Part shown: piece after piece, positions 42,212-51,167 of the stretch
How positions within the stretch are numbered: position 1 is the stretch's first letter
Layout: the number at the start of each line of letters is the position of its first letter
Program-made: the position numbers and the translations under genes
Notes under the pieces: generated by a model
The model's input: only the letters and a program-made list of their open reading frames with translations
The model's database searches: none
What the model was told of the DNA's origin: nothing
DNA from: Clostridia bacterium
GTDB lineage: Bacteria; Bacillota; Clostridia; UBA1381
DNA: 60,312 nucleotides
Assembly (NCBI GenBank): GCA_017935675.1
Contig: JAGBHE010000042.1
Location: 1-60,312, forward strand
Direction of reading: 5' to 3'

Positions 42212-44190
42212 AGTATCATCCTTCCAATTTGATAAAATAATGTAGATACGCACCACGCAAGTCCCAGCTGCATGACTATTGCCGACAGCGTATATATCCA
42301 CGAGCCTGTTTCTTTCTTAATTGCGGCAATGCTCGCGATACAGGGTATGTATAAAAGACAGAACAGCATCATGGAATATGCATTAAGTGCAGAAAATCCG
42401 CTATTATTTAGCGTATGTGCCAAAAACGTTATTCCCTCCTGCGAGGAGATATTGCCTATGCCATACAGCACCGACATGCTTGATACCACTACTTCTTTTG
42501 CCGCAAGACCTGCTATTAACGCAACAATTATTTGCCAAAAGCCCAAGCCGGTCGGTGTCATTATCGGAACAAGCTGCCTTCCTGCCACTGCTCCAAAGCT
42601 CTCCGATATATCATTCACAAGACCGTTTTTACCGAAATTAAGTATAAACCACAACACCACAGACGCCGCAAAAATAGTAGTTCCGGCTTTGGCAAGATAA
42701 TCCTTCACCTTTTCCTTTACATAAATACTCACCGTCCGCAAGCTTGGCAGCTTATACTCCGGCAGTTCGATAAGCAATCCGTTAAGACTTTTTTGACCTG
42801 TTATCCTTGAAACTGCAAGCAAAGCCAAAATTGCAGTAAAAAATCCTATTATATACATAGAATACGCCGCCAAAGCCGCATACTTTGAAAAAAACATTTG
42901 CGAAAGCATTACATAAACCGGCAGCTTGGCACTGCAGGACATAAACGGAATCATAAATATAGTTTTGAGTCTGTCCGCCTTGTCCTCAAGTGTACGCGAC
43001 GCCATGATTGCAGGTACGCTGCAGCCAAAGCCTAAAAGCATCGGTATAAAGGCTCTGCCCGAAAGCCCAAGCCTTCCCATAACAGTGTCCATCACATACG
43101 CAGCACGCGACATATATCCGCTGTCCTCTAAAAATGCCAGCATAAGAAACAGTATAAAGATATTCGGCAAAAATGTCAATATTCCGCCGACTCCGGCAAT
43201 TATGCCGTCAACTACCAAAGAGGTTATCATTTCTCCGGCGTCAAGAGAACGAAGCAAGCCTTCTGCCGCATGTGAAAAGCTTTCCAGCCAGCCTTCAAAA
43301 AACACCTTTATAAAATCTCCCACCGTAAATGTCAGAAAAAACACCACCGACATTATCAAGAGAAAAATAGGTATTCCCCATATGTTATGCGTAAATATTT
43401 TGTCCGCCTTATCGGTAAAGGTACTGCTTTTCCCGGTATTAATCAGCACAATATCAAGTATTTTCTCTATAAAATCATATTTCTCGTTTATAATTTCCGC
43501 CTCGCAGCTTTCCTCCGCAATTCCGCCAAGGAGGGGTGCATATTTTCGGCATATCTCGCCGTCATGCTCAAGCAGCTTGATTGCGTGCCAGCGATAATTT
43601 TCCATTTTGGGATATTTTTTTCGCAGCATAGAAGTTAATGCGGTAATTTTCTCTTCAATTTTTGCAGAGTATTTCATGCCGGTCGAATATGAAAAATGTG
43701 TTTTTTCATACACCGCTTTTTCCATAAGCTGGCGAAGTCCCGTCTGCATTTTTGCACTTACTGCCACAACAGGTATTCCCAAAATTCCCGATAATCGGTC
43801 AATATCAAGAACCACATTTCGCTTTTTTAAAATATCCATCATATTGAGTGCCAGCACCATCGGCTTTCCAAGCTCAATAAGCTGCAGTGTTAAATAAAGA
43901 TTACGCTTCAGGTTTGATGCGTCCGTAACATTTATTATTACCTCTGCCTCACCCGAAAGTATGTATTCACGTGATACCCGCTCCTCCATAGTATATGATG
44001 ACAGGGAATAAATTCCCGGCAAATCCACCAAACGGCACCGCACATCTCCAAGCCTTATTCTTCCCTCAACCTTTTCAACCGTTACTCCCGGCCAGTTCGC
44101 AACCTTTAAATCAGCTCCGGTATATGCATTAAAAAGTGTAGTCTTTCCGCAGTTGGGATTGCCCGTAAAAGCAATGCTTATATCACTCAT
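42208..44190 (-). CDS. feoB: Ferrous iron transporter B
   Basis: A 660-residue iron uptake protein. The N-terminal G-protein domain has G1 GNPNCGKTTLF, G3 DLPGIYS and G4 LNMMD. A GDI-like helical domain follows, then about eight membrane segments with the core motifs LLGFGCSVPAIMASRTLEDKADR and PFMSCSAKLPVY. It imports Fe(II) under anaerobic conditions. Its start overlaps the feoA stop (ATGA). FeoC is absent, as is common in Firmicutes. Confidence 0.96.
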   Translation of the reverse strand: MSDISIAFTGNPNCGKTTLFNAYTGADLKVANWPGVTVEKVEGRIRLGDVRCRLVDLPGIYSLSSYTMEERVSREYILSGEAEVIINVTDASNLKRNLYLTLQLIELGKPMVLALNMMDILKKRNVVLDIDRLSGILGIPVVAVSAKMQTGLRQLMEKAVYEKTHFSYSTGMKYSAKIEEKITALTSMLRKKYPKMENYRWHAIKLLEHDGEICRKYAPLLGGIAEESCEAEIINEKYDFIEKILDIVLINTGKSSTFTDKADKIFTHNIWGIPIFLLIMSVVFFLTFTVGDFIKVFFEGWLESFSHAAEGLLRSLDAGEMITSLVVDGIIAGVGGILTFLPNIFILFLMLAFLEDSGYMSRAAYVMDTVMGRLGLSGRAFIPMLLGFGCSVPAIMASRTLEDKADRLKTIFMIPFMSCSAKLPVYVMLSQMFFSKYAALAAYSMYIIGFFTAILALLAVSRITGQKSLNGLLIELPEYKLPSLRTVSIYVKEKVKDYLAKAGTTIFAASVVLWFILNFGKNGLVNDISESFGAVAGRQLVPIMTPTGLGFWQIIVALIAGLAAKEVVVSSMSVLYGIGNISSQEGITFLAHTLNNSGFSALNAYSMMLFCLLYIPCIASIAAIKKETGSWIYTLSAIVMQLGLAWCVSTLFYQIGRMIL

Positions 44191-44423
44191 TCACCGTTTC
44201 CCCTAACATAAATTCCCTCACAAAATTTTCTTCCTACGGCAAATCGAGTACCCCGTACCTTTATAATTGCAGGTCCTGATTTTTTTATATTAAGCACTGC
44301 AAGCTCTGTGTTTTGTGTCATTCCCAACGCATAAAAACGCCTTGTAACCGACGCATCAAGAAGGATTTTATCTATACGGTATTTGCTTCCTTTTGTCCCA
44401 TCAGACAGCTTCACTCGCATCAT
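44187..44423 (-). CDS. feoA: Ferrous iron transport protein A
   Basis: A 78-residue SH3-like FeoA protein that supports FeoB. Visible features are a small beta barrel with RRFYALGMTQNTELAVLN and IIKVRGTRFAVGRKFCEGIYV. Start choice is uncertain: tandem ATGs at 44423 and 44420 lie immediately after AAAAGGA, whereas an in-frame GTG at 44414 has better spacing. The operon order feoA-feoB-dusB is behind a Fur-box-like promoter. Confidence 0.9.
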   Translation of the reverse strand: MMRVKLSDGTKGSKYRIDKILLDASVTRRFYALGMTQNTELAVLNIKKSGPAIIKVRGTRFAVGRKFCEGIYVRGNGE

Positions 44424-44442
44424 TCCTTTTGTTATATTATAT

Positions 44443-44471
44443 ACTTTATCATCTCACATAATTATTGTCAA
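44443..44471 (-). promoter_or_regulatory. feoAB promoter with Fur-box-like operator
   Basis: TTGACA (44466-44471), 17 bp and TAAAGT (44443-44448) lie on the minus strand. TGACAATAATTATGT (44456-44470) overlaps the -35 and matches the 7-1-7 Fur consensus TGATAATNATTATCA at 11 of 14 defined positions, consistent with iron repression. Confidence 0.6.
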
Positions 44472-44549
44472 TGTAAATTTCTCTAAAAAAAGTTACATTA
44501 AATGTTTAATTTTTGTCAAAAAGTGTAACTATAAAATTAACTGCAGGAT

Positions 44550-44578
44550 TTGACAAATATATCGTTTTGTTGTATCAT
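44550..44578 (+). promoter_or_regulatory. Promoter of glgA operon
   Basis: TTGACA (44550-44555), a 17-bp spacer and TATCAT (44573-44578) are followed by a short leader with AAAGGTGG before the ATG. Confidence 0.78.
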
Positions 44579-44604
44579 ATATGTTATAGAAAGGTGGAAT
44601 GAAT

Positions 44605-46371
44605 ATGAATCTTTTATATGCAACATCAGAAGCCGCTCCATTTGTTAAAACAGGCGGTTTGGGAGATGTGGCAGGCTCTCTTCCTGTTACACTTAAAGAA
44701 AAAGGCGTAGACTCAAGAGTAATTTTACCCCTATATAGATGTATAGACCAAAAATATAAGGATATGATGACTTATATTAATCATATCTACATTAACATCG
44801 GCTGGAGAAAGCAATATTGCGGTGTCTTCCAAATGCAGTGGCGTGGCACTACATATTACTTTGTAGATAACGAATATTATTTTAACGGTGACAAGCCATA
44901 TGACTACATTCATTTAGACTGCGAAAAATTTATTTTCTTTTCAAAAGCGGTTCTGTCACTCCTGCCGACTCTTGATTTCCGACCCGACGTTATAAACTGC
45001 AACGACTGGCAGACTGCGGCTATTCCCGTATTTCTGGATACCTTTTATGATAATCCATTTTATCGTGGTATTAAAACGGTTATGACAATTCACAATCTCC
45101 GTTTCCAGGGCAGATGGGATTTTAACAAAATCAAGGATGCAATGGGGATTGACGATTACTACTTTACCGGCGATAAGCTGGAATATTACAAGGACGCAAA
45201 CCTCTTAAAGGGCGGTCTTGTATATGCAAACAAAATCACAACAGTATCCGAAACCTATGCAAATGAGATTACAACGCAGGAGTACGGCGAGGGACTTGAC
45301 GGACTTTTATCGGCAAGACGCGGCGACATTTTGGGTATAGTGAACGGAATTTCCGAAGACTGGAATCCGAAAACCGATACATTTATCTACAGCAATTATA
45401 CGCAAAGAAGTCTTGCAAAGAAAAAAATCAACAAAACCGAGCTGCAAAAGGAGCTGAATCTGCCGGTTGACGAAAACAAGTTTATGATTGGAATTGTTTC
45501 ACGTCTTACCGACCAGAAAGGCTTTGACCTTATCGCATATGCCATGGAGCAGCTTTGCGAGGGCGGATATCAAATTGTCGTTCTCGGAACGGGTGATGAA
45601 AACTACGAAAATATGTTCCGTCACTTTGCATGGAAGTATCCGGACAAGGTTTCGGCAAATATTTACTTCTCAAACGAGCTTTCACACAAGATTTACGCAG
45701 CCTGCGACGCATTTTTAATGCCGTCACGATTTGAGCCGTGCGGACTTTCTCAGCTCATTTCGATGCGGTACGGAACTCTGCCTATTGTTCGCGAAACCGG
45801 CGGTCTTGCAGACACTGTAAAGCCGTACAACGAGTTTACAGGCGAAGGTACAGGCTTCTCCTTTGCGTCATACAACGCTGACGACATGATGCACGTTATT
45901 AACTATGCAATGCGGACATATTATGACAATCCGACAGCTTGGGCAAAAATCGTGAAAAATGCAATGCAGCAGGACTTCTCATGGGAGGCGTCTGCCGACA
46001 AATATATTACTCTTTACGAGCAGTTAAGCGGTATTTCCGTTCAGAAAAAAGCAGAGCCTACACCTAAAAAGACACCTGCAAAAAAGAAAACGGCTGCAAA
46101 AAAGGAATTATCCTTTGATGAAAATATAAAAGCTGATGCCGAAGCCTCTGAAAAGACTTGGGCAGCCGAAGCAGCAAAAAAGGATAAGGACGCTCTTAAA
46201 GCCATGACTGACAGCGACAAGGAAAAGAATATTGAGGAAATTCGCTCGGATATTGAAAAAAATGCAGTCAAAGCAAAGAAAGAGGCATCCCCCAAAAAGC
46301 CTGCCGCTAAAAAAACGGCGTCTAAAACAAAAAAGAAGGCAGCTACAAAAAAAACAGATAAAAATGCATAA
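44605..46371 (+). CDS. glgA: Glycogen synthase with lysine/alanine-rich C-terminal tail
   Basis: About 588 residues. It transfers glucose from ADP-glucose to glycogen (GT5). The ADP-glucose motif is FVKTGGLGDV (K15), and the C-terminal domain has SRLTDQKGFDLI and SRFEPCGLSQLISMRYGT with the catalytic E. The GT5 enzyme ends near residue 480; the last 105 residues are an extra Lys/Ala/Pro-rich tail with PKKTPAKKKTAAKKEL and SPKKPAAKKTASKTKKK repeats, like histone H1 tails. The ATG at 44605 has better spacing to AGGTGG than the one at 44599. It is first of glgA-glgP-GH13. Confidence 0.93.
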   Translation: MNLLYATSEAAPFVKTGGLGDVAGSLPVTLKEKGVDSRVILPLYRCIDQKYKDMMTYINHIYINIGWRKQYCGVFQMQWRGTTYYFVDNEYYFNGDKPYDYIHLDCEKFIFFSKAVLSLLPTLDFRPDVINCNDWQTAAIPVFLDTFYDNPFYRGIKTVMTIHNLRFQGRWDFNKIKDAMGIDDYYFTGDKLEYYKDANLLKGGLVYANKITTVSETYANEITTQEYGEGLDGLLSARRGDILGIVNGISEDWNPKTDTFIYSNYTQRSLAKKKINKTELQKELNLPVDENKFMIGIVSRLTDQKGFDLIAYAMEQLCEGGYQIVVLGTGDENYENMFRHFAWKYPDKVSANIYFSNELSHKIYAACDAFLMPSRFEPCGLSQLISMRYGTLPIVRETGGLADTVKPYNEFTGEGTGFSFASYNADDMMHVINYAMRTYYDNPTAWAKIVKNAMQQDFSWEASADKYITLYEQLSGISVQKKAEPTPKKTPAKKKTAAKKELSFDENIKADAEASEKTWAAEAAKKDKDALKAMTDSDKEKNIEEIRSDIEKNAVKAKKEASPKKPAAKKTASKTKKKAATKKTDKNA

Positions 46372-46410
46372 TTTTAACAAAATTAAATATCGAAAGGAAT
46401 TTTATTATAA

Positions 46411-48867
46411 ATGGAAAAAATAAAACTCAGCACACAAGAAGCAGAACTGAAAAAAGAAATTGAGGGCAAGCTGTCAAGGCATTTCGGAAAAACCTTAGAG
46501 GATGCAACTCCGAAAATGGTCTATACTGCCTGTGCTCTCTCGGCACGTGACAAAATAATGGAGCGTTGGGCAGTTTCGCATAAGGAGGTAAAAAAGGAAA
46601 ATTCCAAAAAACTCTACTACCTGTCCTTTGAATTTTTGATGGGAAGACTTTTGGCAACCAACATTTTAAACCTTATGCAGACCGATACTTATGTAAACAC
46701 GCTGCGTGCCATGGGCTATGAGCTTTCGGACATTGTGGAGCTTGAAAACGACGCAGGTCTCGGAAACGGCGGTCTCGGACGTCTTGCAGCCTGCTTTATG
46801 GATTCGCTTACCACAATGGACCTTCCTGCTTACGGCTGTACTATCCGCTACGAATACGGACTTTTTCGCCAAAAAATTGTTGACGGCTATCAGACAGAGC
46901 TTCCCGACACATGGCTTGAAAATGGCAACGCGTGGGAAATTGCACGTCCTGAGGAGGCTGTTACCGTAAAATTCGGCGGTCAGGTGCATACTGACTGGTC
47001 GGACGGACATTTCTCCTTCCGCTACGAAAATGAACATACAATTATCGCTATGCCGTATGATGTTCCGCTTGTGGGCTACGATTCAAAAATCGTAAACAAG
47101 TTGCGTCTTTGGGCGGCAAAAGCTCCCGATGTTATGGATATGCAGGAGTTTAACAGCGGTAACTATATCCGCTCAACTGAGGAAAAACAGCTTGCTGAGC
47201 TTATTTCAAAGGTTCTTTACCCTGAGGATAACCACACAGAGGGCAAGGAGCTGCGTTTAAAACAGCAGTATTTCCTTGTTTCCGCAACACTGCAGTGGAT
47301 TTTGAAGGAATACGAAGACAGATACGGCTACGATTGGCATAATCTGCCGGAAAAGGCTGTTATACACATCAACGACACCCACCCCACCCTTGCTATTCCC
47401 GAGCTTATGCGTCTTCTGATTGACGATAAGGGACTCGGCTGGGACGAGGCTTGGGATATTACCACAAGAACCTTTGCATACACAAATCACACTGTTATGA
47501 GCGAGGCTCTTGAAAAATGGCCTCTTGATATGTTCAAGAGAATTTTGCCAAGAATTTCAATGATAGTTGAAGAAATCAACCGCCGTCTTATGATAAATCT
47601 TCAAGAGGTTTATCCGGACGACTGGGGCAAGCAGAAATGGATGGCTATTATTTCTGATAATCAGGTATTTATGGCTAACCTTTGTCTGGCTACCTGCTTT
47701 GCGGTAAACGGAGTTTCGGGACTTCATACAAAAATTCTTACAAGCGATATTTTTGCCGACTATTACCGCTTGAACACAAAGCGTTTCCATGCTATCACAA
47801 ACGGCATCACCTTCCGCCGCTGGATTGCAAACTGTAACCCTGAGCTTACCGAGCTTATTTCCTCAAAAATCGGAAAGGGCTGGATAAAGGATTACAAGCA
47901 GCTTGAAAAGCTGAAAAAATATGCCGATGACAAGGACTTCCAGGCAGCATTTGCCAAAATTAAGCATGATAACAAGGTTCGCCTTGCAGAATACATCAAG
48001 GTTCATAACGGAATAGAAATCGACCCTGACTCGATTTTCGATGTTCAGGCAAAGCGTTTGCATGAATACAAGCGTCAGCTTTTAAACATTCTGCATATAC
48101 TTGCTGACTACAATATGCTGGTGGAAAACCCAAATATGGAATACACACCGAAAACCTACATTTTCGGTGCAAAGGCTGCTCCGGGCTATAAACGTGCGAA
48201 GCTTATAATCAAGCTGATTAACTCGGTTGGTGAAAAAATCAACAACGATCCGAGAATAAACGGCAAAATCAAGGTCGTTTTCCTTGAAAACTACGGCGTT
48301 TCCATTGCAGAAAAGCTTGTTGTTGCAGCAGATATCTCCGAGCAAATCTCAACTGCAGGAAAAGAGGCTTCCGGAACAGGAAACATGAAGTTTATGTTAA
48401 ACGGTGCCGTTACAATCGGAACCTTAGACGGCGCAAACGTCGAAATGCTTGAACAGGTCGGCAGCGATAACATCTACATCTTCGGTCTTAAAGCCGATGA
48501 GGTTGCGGCACGCCTTAAATTCAACAATTCCGATGAGGTAAAAACAATCTACTCAACAAACGCACCGCTCAGAAAAGCTCTTGACCAGCTTATTTCAGGC
48601 GAGCTTGAGGCTGAAAATACACAAATTTTCCGCGACCTTTACCAGACACTTCTCTTTGGTGACTACGGCTATCCTGACACATATATGGTGCTGAGAGATT
48701 TTGAGGAATACTGCAAAACTCAGGACAGAATTTCAAGGGACTATAACGACAAGGCAGCTTGGTGGCACAAGGCTATTATGAACACAGCCTCCTGCGGTTT
48801 CTTCTCATCAGACCGCACCATCGCTGATTACAACAAAGACATATGGCACTTAAAGCCTATAAAATAA
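46411..48867 (+). CDS. glgP: Glycogen/maltodextrin phosphorylase
   Basis: An 818-residue PLP enzyme (GT35) that releases glucose 1-phosphate from alpha-1,4-glucans. Motifs are YYLSFEFLMGRLL, LENDAGLGNGGLGRLAACFMDS, INDTHPTLAIPELMR and the PLP site EASGTGNMKFMLNG (K660). Length is normal for the family. It lies 39 bp after glgA with a CGAAAGGA site. A hairpin without a strong T tract follows, so read-through to the GH13 gene is likely. Confidence 0.95.
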   Translation: MEKIKLSTQEAELKKEIEGKLSRHFGKTLEDATPKMVYTACALSARDKIMERWAVSHKEVKKENSKKLYYLSFEFLMGRLLATNILNLMQTDTYVNTLRAMGYELSDIVELENDAGLGNGGLGRLAACFMDSLTTMDLPAYGCTIRYEYGLFRQKIVDGYQTELPDTWLENGNAWEIARPEEAVTVKFGGQVHTDWSDGHFSFRYENEHTIIAMPYDVPLVGYDSKIVNKLRLWAAKAPDVMDMQEFNSGNYIRSTEEKQLAELISKVLYPEDNHTEGKELRLKQQYFLVSATLQWILKEYEDRYGYDWHNLPEKAVIHINDTHPTLAIPELMRLLIDDKGLGWDEAWDITTRTFAYTNHTVMSEALEKWPLDMFKRILPRISMIVEEINRRLMINLQEVYPDDWGKQKWMAIISDNQVFMANLCLATCFAVNGVSGLHTKILTSDIFADYYRLNTKRFHAITNGITFRRWIANCNPELTELISSKIGKGWIKDYKQLEKLKKYADDKDFQAAFAKIKHDNKVRLAEYIKVHNGIEIDPDSIFDVQAKRLHEYKRQLLNILHILADYNMLVENPNMEYTPKTYIFGAKAAPGYKRAKLIIKLINSVGEKINNDPRINGKIKVVFLENYGVSIAEKLVVAADISEQISTAGKEASGTGNMKFMLNGAVTIGTLDGANVEMLEQVGSDNIYIFGLKADEVAARLKFNNSDEVKTIYSTNAPLRKALDQLISGELEAENTQIFRDLYQTLLFGDYGYPDTYMVLRDFEEYCKTQDRISRDYNDKAAWWHKAIMNTASCGFFSSDRTIADYNKDIWHLKPIK

Positions 48868-48875
48868 GCTTTACC

Positions 48876-48899
48876 GAGGGACTGCTATTACAGTCCCTC
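48876..48899 (+). terminator. Hairpin between glgP and GH13 gene
   Basis: A perfect 9-bp stem, GAGGGACTG/CAGTCCCTC, with a 6-nt loop and weak downstream T content (ATAAATTG). It is possibly an attenuator or an mRNA stabiliser rather than a full terminator. Confidence 0.45.
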
Positions 48900-48951
48900 A
48901 TAAATTGTCCGACATCGGCATAAGAAAAAACTTCCCGGAGGTTTCTAAATT

Positions 48952-50850
48952 ATGAAAATCGAACACAATTCAAGAGCCTTGTTTTATCGCACTCCCTTTG
49001 GTGCAGCTCCAAAAAATACGTCGGTTACGCTCCGCATAGCACTTTCCGACTTTGGAATCCCTACTCATATCAGAGCCGTTTATGAATTTGACGGAAAAAC
49101 GGATTTCGTAAACATGGCATATATTTTTGACGTTTCGGGAGCATATATATACGAAGCGGTAATAAATATACCCAACAAAACCGGACTTTTGCACTATTAT
49201 TTCGATATTGCGTCACATCAAAGTCAGTTTTATTACGGAAATAACGAAGAAAATCTCGGCGGAATCGGTCAAATTTATACCCAACTGCCGCAGAATAAAT
49301 TTCAGATTACCGTATATGATGAAAGCTTTGAAACTCCAAAGTGGTGGAAAAACAGCGTATGCTACCAGATTTTCCCTGACCGTTTTTCAAACGCAAACTC
49401 AGACGGCAGCTTTTTATCCGAGCGAGGTGACATAATAAAGCGTGCTTGGGGCGATGAGCCTTTTTATAAAGCAGAGCAGTTCGGCGGAAAATACCTTGCA
49501 AATGACTTTTTCGGCGGAAATCTTTTGGGAATTGAGCAAAAGCTTCCCTACTTGAAAGAGCTTGGTATTTCCTGCATATACTTAAACCCTATATTCAAAG
49601 CGTACTCAAATCACAGATATGATACGGGCGATTACAAAACAATCGACCCCATGCTCGGCACAGAGGCGGATTTCAAAAGACTTTGCAAAAAAGCCGAGGA
49701 GCTTGGAATCAGAATAATTTTGGACGGTGTTTTTAATCACACCGGCAGTGACAGCCTGTATTTTAACAAAAACGGCAGCTACGATTCCTTGGGGGCTTAT
49801 CAATCCTTGGACTCGCCTTACCATGAGTGGTATCGCTTTGAAAGCTTTCCCGACAAATACGAGTCATGGTGGGGCATTGATACCCTGCCACAGACCGAGG
49901 AAAATTCCGAAAGCTATCAAAATTATATATTAAAGGACAAGGACGCGGTTATAAAAAAATGGCTCAAAGCCGGTGCGTCCGGCTGGCGACTTGACGTTGT
50001 GGACGAGCTTCCCGACTTTTTTGTAAAAATCCTTCGTTGCGAGGTAAAAAAGCAAAACCCCGACGCCGTAATTATCGGCGAGGTTTGGGAGGACGCGTCA
50101 AACAAGGTTGCATATGACGAGCAGCGTCAATATTTCATGGGCGAAGAGCTTGATTCGGTGATGAATTATCCCCTTCGCAACGCCTTGATTGACTTCCTTA
50201 ACCTGAATATTTCTGCAGAAGACTTTGACAGGCGAATTATGAGCCTTAAGGAAAACTATCCAAGACCTGCATTTTATGCGACGCTTAATTTCCTGTCGAG
50301 CCACGATACCGAAAGAATTTTAACGGTTATGGGTGGAAAATCCGCCTCCACAAAGGACGAACAATCCCGCGAGAGGCTTTCATTTGAAGAAATGAACACT
50401 GCCGTCTCTAAGCTAAAATGCCTGATTTCGATGCAGATGCTCCTGCCCGGTGTGCCGACAATCTTTTACGGTGATGAAGCAGGGATTGAAGGCTATGCAG
50501 ACCCGTTCTGCCGAAAGTGCTACCCTTGGGGCAATGAAAATACCGATATAATGGAATATTACAAAAAAAATATTCACCTTAGAAACGAAAGCAATGCTTT
50601 CCGCTTGGGCGAATTTGAAACGATATACAAGGTCGCAAACGGCTACGGATTTATCAGATATGATAGCTGCGACAGCTATATTGTTCTTATAAATCCCGGC
50701 ACATCTGAAACCTTCAGAATAGACGTTTCACGCTTTGGCATAAATGAGCTTGAAGGTGTGTTCCATCGGGAATGCTATTCCTCCGAGGACGGAATTTACT
50801 TTATCCAAATGCCGGAAAAATCGGTTAAAATCTTTAAAAAGGCAGAATAA
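48952..50850 (+). CDS. Alpha-amylase family GH13 enzyme (neopullulanase/cyclomaltodextrinase-like)
   Basis: A 632-residue cytoplasmic enzyme without a signal peptide. An N-terminal beta domain (1-130, as in neopullulanase/cyclomaltodextrinase) precedes the barrel. Catalytic motifs are DGVFNHTG, nucleophile D348 in GWRLDVVDE, acid/base E377 in IIGEVWE, and D452 in LSSHDTER. It hydrolyses alpha-1,4 links of maltodextrins and possibly alpha-1,6 links. Its place after glgA-glgP suggests glycogen or maltodextrin turnover. CGGAGG lies before the ATG. Confidence 0.9.
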   Translation: MKIEHNSRALFYRTPFGAAPKNTSVTLRIALSDFGIPTHIRAVYEFDGKTDFVNMAYIFDVSGAYIYEAVINIPNKTGLLHYYFDIASHQSQFYYGNNEENLGGIGQIYTQLPQNKFQITVYDESFETPKWWKNSVCYQIFPDRFSNANSDGSFLSERGDIIKRAWGDEPFYKAEQFGGKYLANDFFGGNLLGIEQKLPYLKELGISCIYLNPIFKAYSNHRYDTGDYKTIDPMLGTEADFKRLCKKAEELGIRIILDGVFNHTGSDSLYFNKNGSYDSLGAYQSLDSPYHEWYRFESFPDKYESWWGIDTLPQTEENSESYQNYILKDKDAVIKKWLKAGASGWRLDVVDELPDFFVKILRCEVKKQNPDAVIIGEVWEDASNKVAYDEQRQYFMGEELDSVMNYPLRNALIDFLNLNISAEDFDRRIMSLKENYPRPAFYATLNFLSSHDTERILTVMGGKSASTKDEQSRERLSFEEMNTAVSKLKCLISMQMLLPGVPTIFYGDEAGIEGYADPFCRKCYPWGNENTDIMEYYKKNIHLRNESNAFRLGEFETIYKVANGYGFIRYDSCDSYIVLINPGTSETFRIDVSRFGINELEGVFHRECYSSEDGIYFIQMPEKSVKIFKKAE

Positions 50851-50866
50851 ATCTGCCTTTTTTTCA
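50836..50866 (+). terminator. Terminator of the glg operon
   Basis: The stem AAGGCAGA/TCTGCCTT has a loop containing the GH13 stop codon, followed by a run of T (to 50864). Confidence 0.85.
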
Positions 50867-50934
50867 ATTATAAATTCATCAAATCCACAAAATTAGGAGC
50901 AAAAAAAACTCTTTGGGAATGCAGAAAAATAGTG

Positions 50935-51037
50935 CAGAACGGACGGAACGAGGTTTTATGCGATTCATCGCATAAAACCTTGCCCGATGACGTACGTTGG
51001 TACGTCAAGAGGTGAGTTCCGTTCGTAGTCGGGTGGC
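50935..51037 (+). other. Compact inverted-repeat element, possible structured RNA or repeat
   Basis: The gene-free spacer between convergent genes folds as a three-way junction. The closing stem is 50940-50949/51016-51025 (10 bp, one G-U on the plus strand). Arm 1 is 50951-50963/50968-50980 (13 bp, perfect). Arm 2 is 50989-50995/51000-51006 (7 bp). GCCCGA (50982-50987) can also pair with TCGGGT (51029-51034) as a pseudoknot. No promoter or open frame was found, so it may be a dispersed genomic repeat. Confidence 0.5.
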
Positions 51038-51039
51038 AT

Positions 51040-51074
51040 AAAAAGCAAAAAGAAATCCGCACATTGCGGATTTC
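51040..51074 (-). terminator. Terminator of the cysE-transketolase operon
   Basis: The minus-strand stem GAAATCCGC/GCGGATTTC (51052-51074) is followed by TTTTTGCTTTTT, about 95 bp after the transketolase stop. Confidence 0.78.
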
Positions 51075-51167
51075 TACCTGAATTTGAGTATTATAAAACA
51101 CACTTTTCCTTTAAAAGGATTTAAGCCACCAGACGGTCTGTGCATTTTTATACATTCCATATAAAAA

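Noticed and set aside
42212..42301. Extra 30 residues at the N-terminus of DusB in the longest frame
   Set aside because: This part lies wholly inside feoB and does not look like the family; the TTG at 42211 has a good ribosome site.
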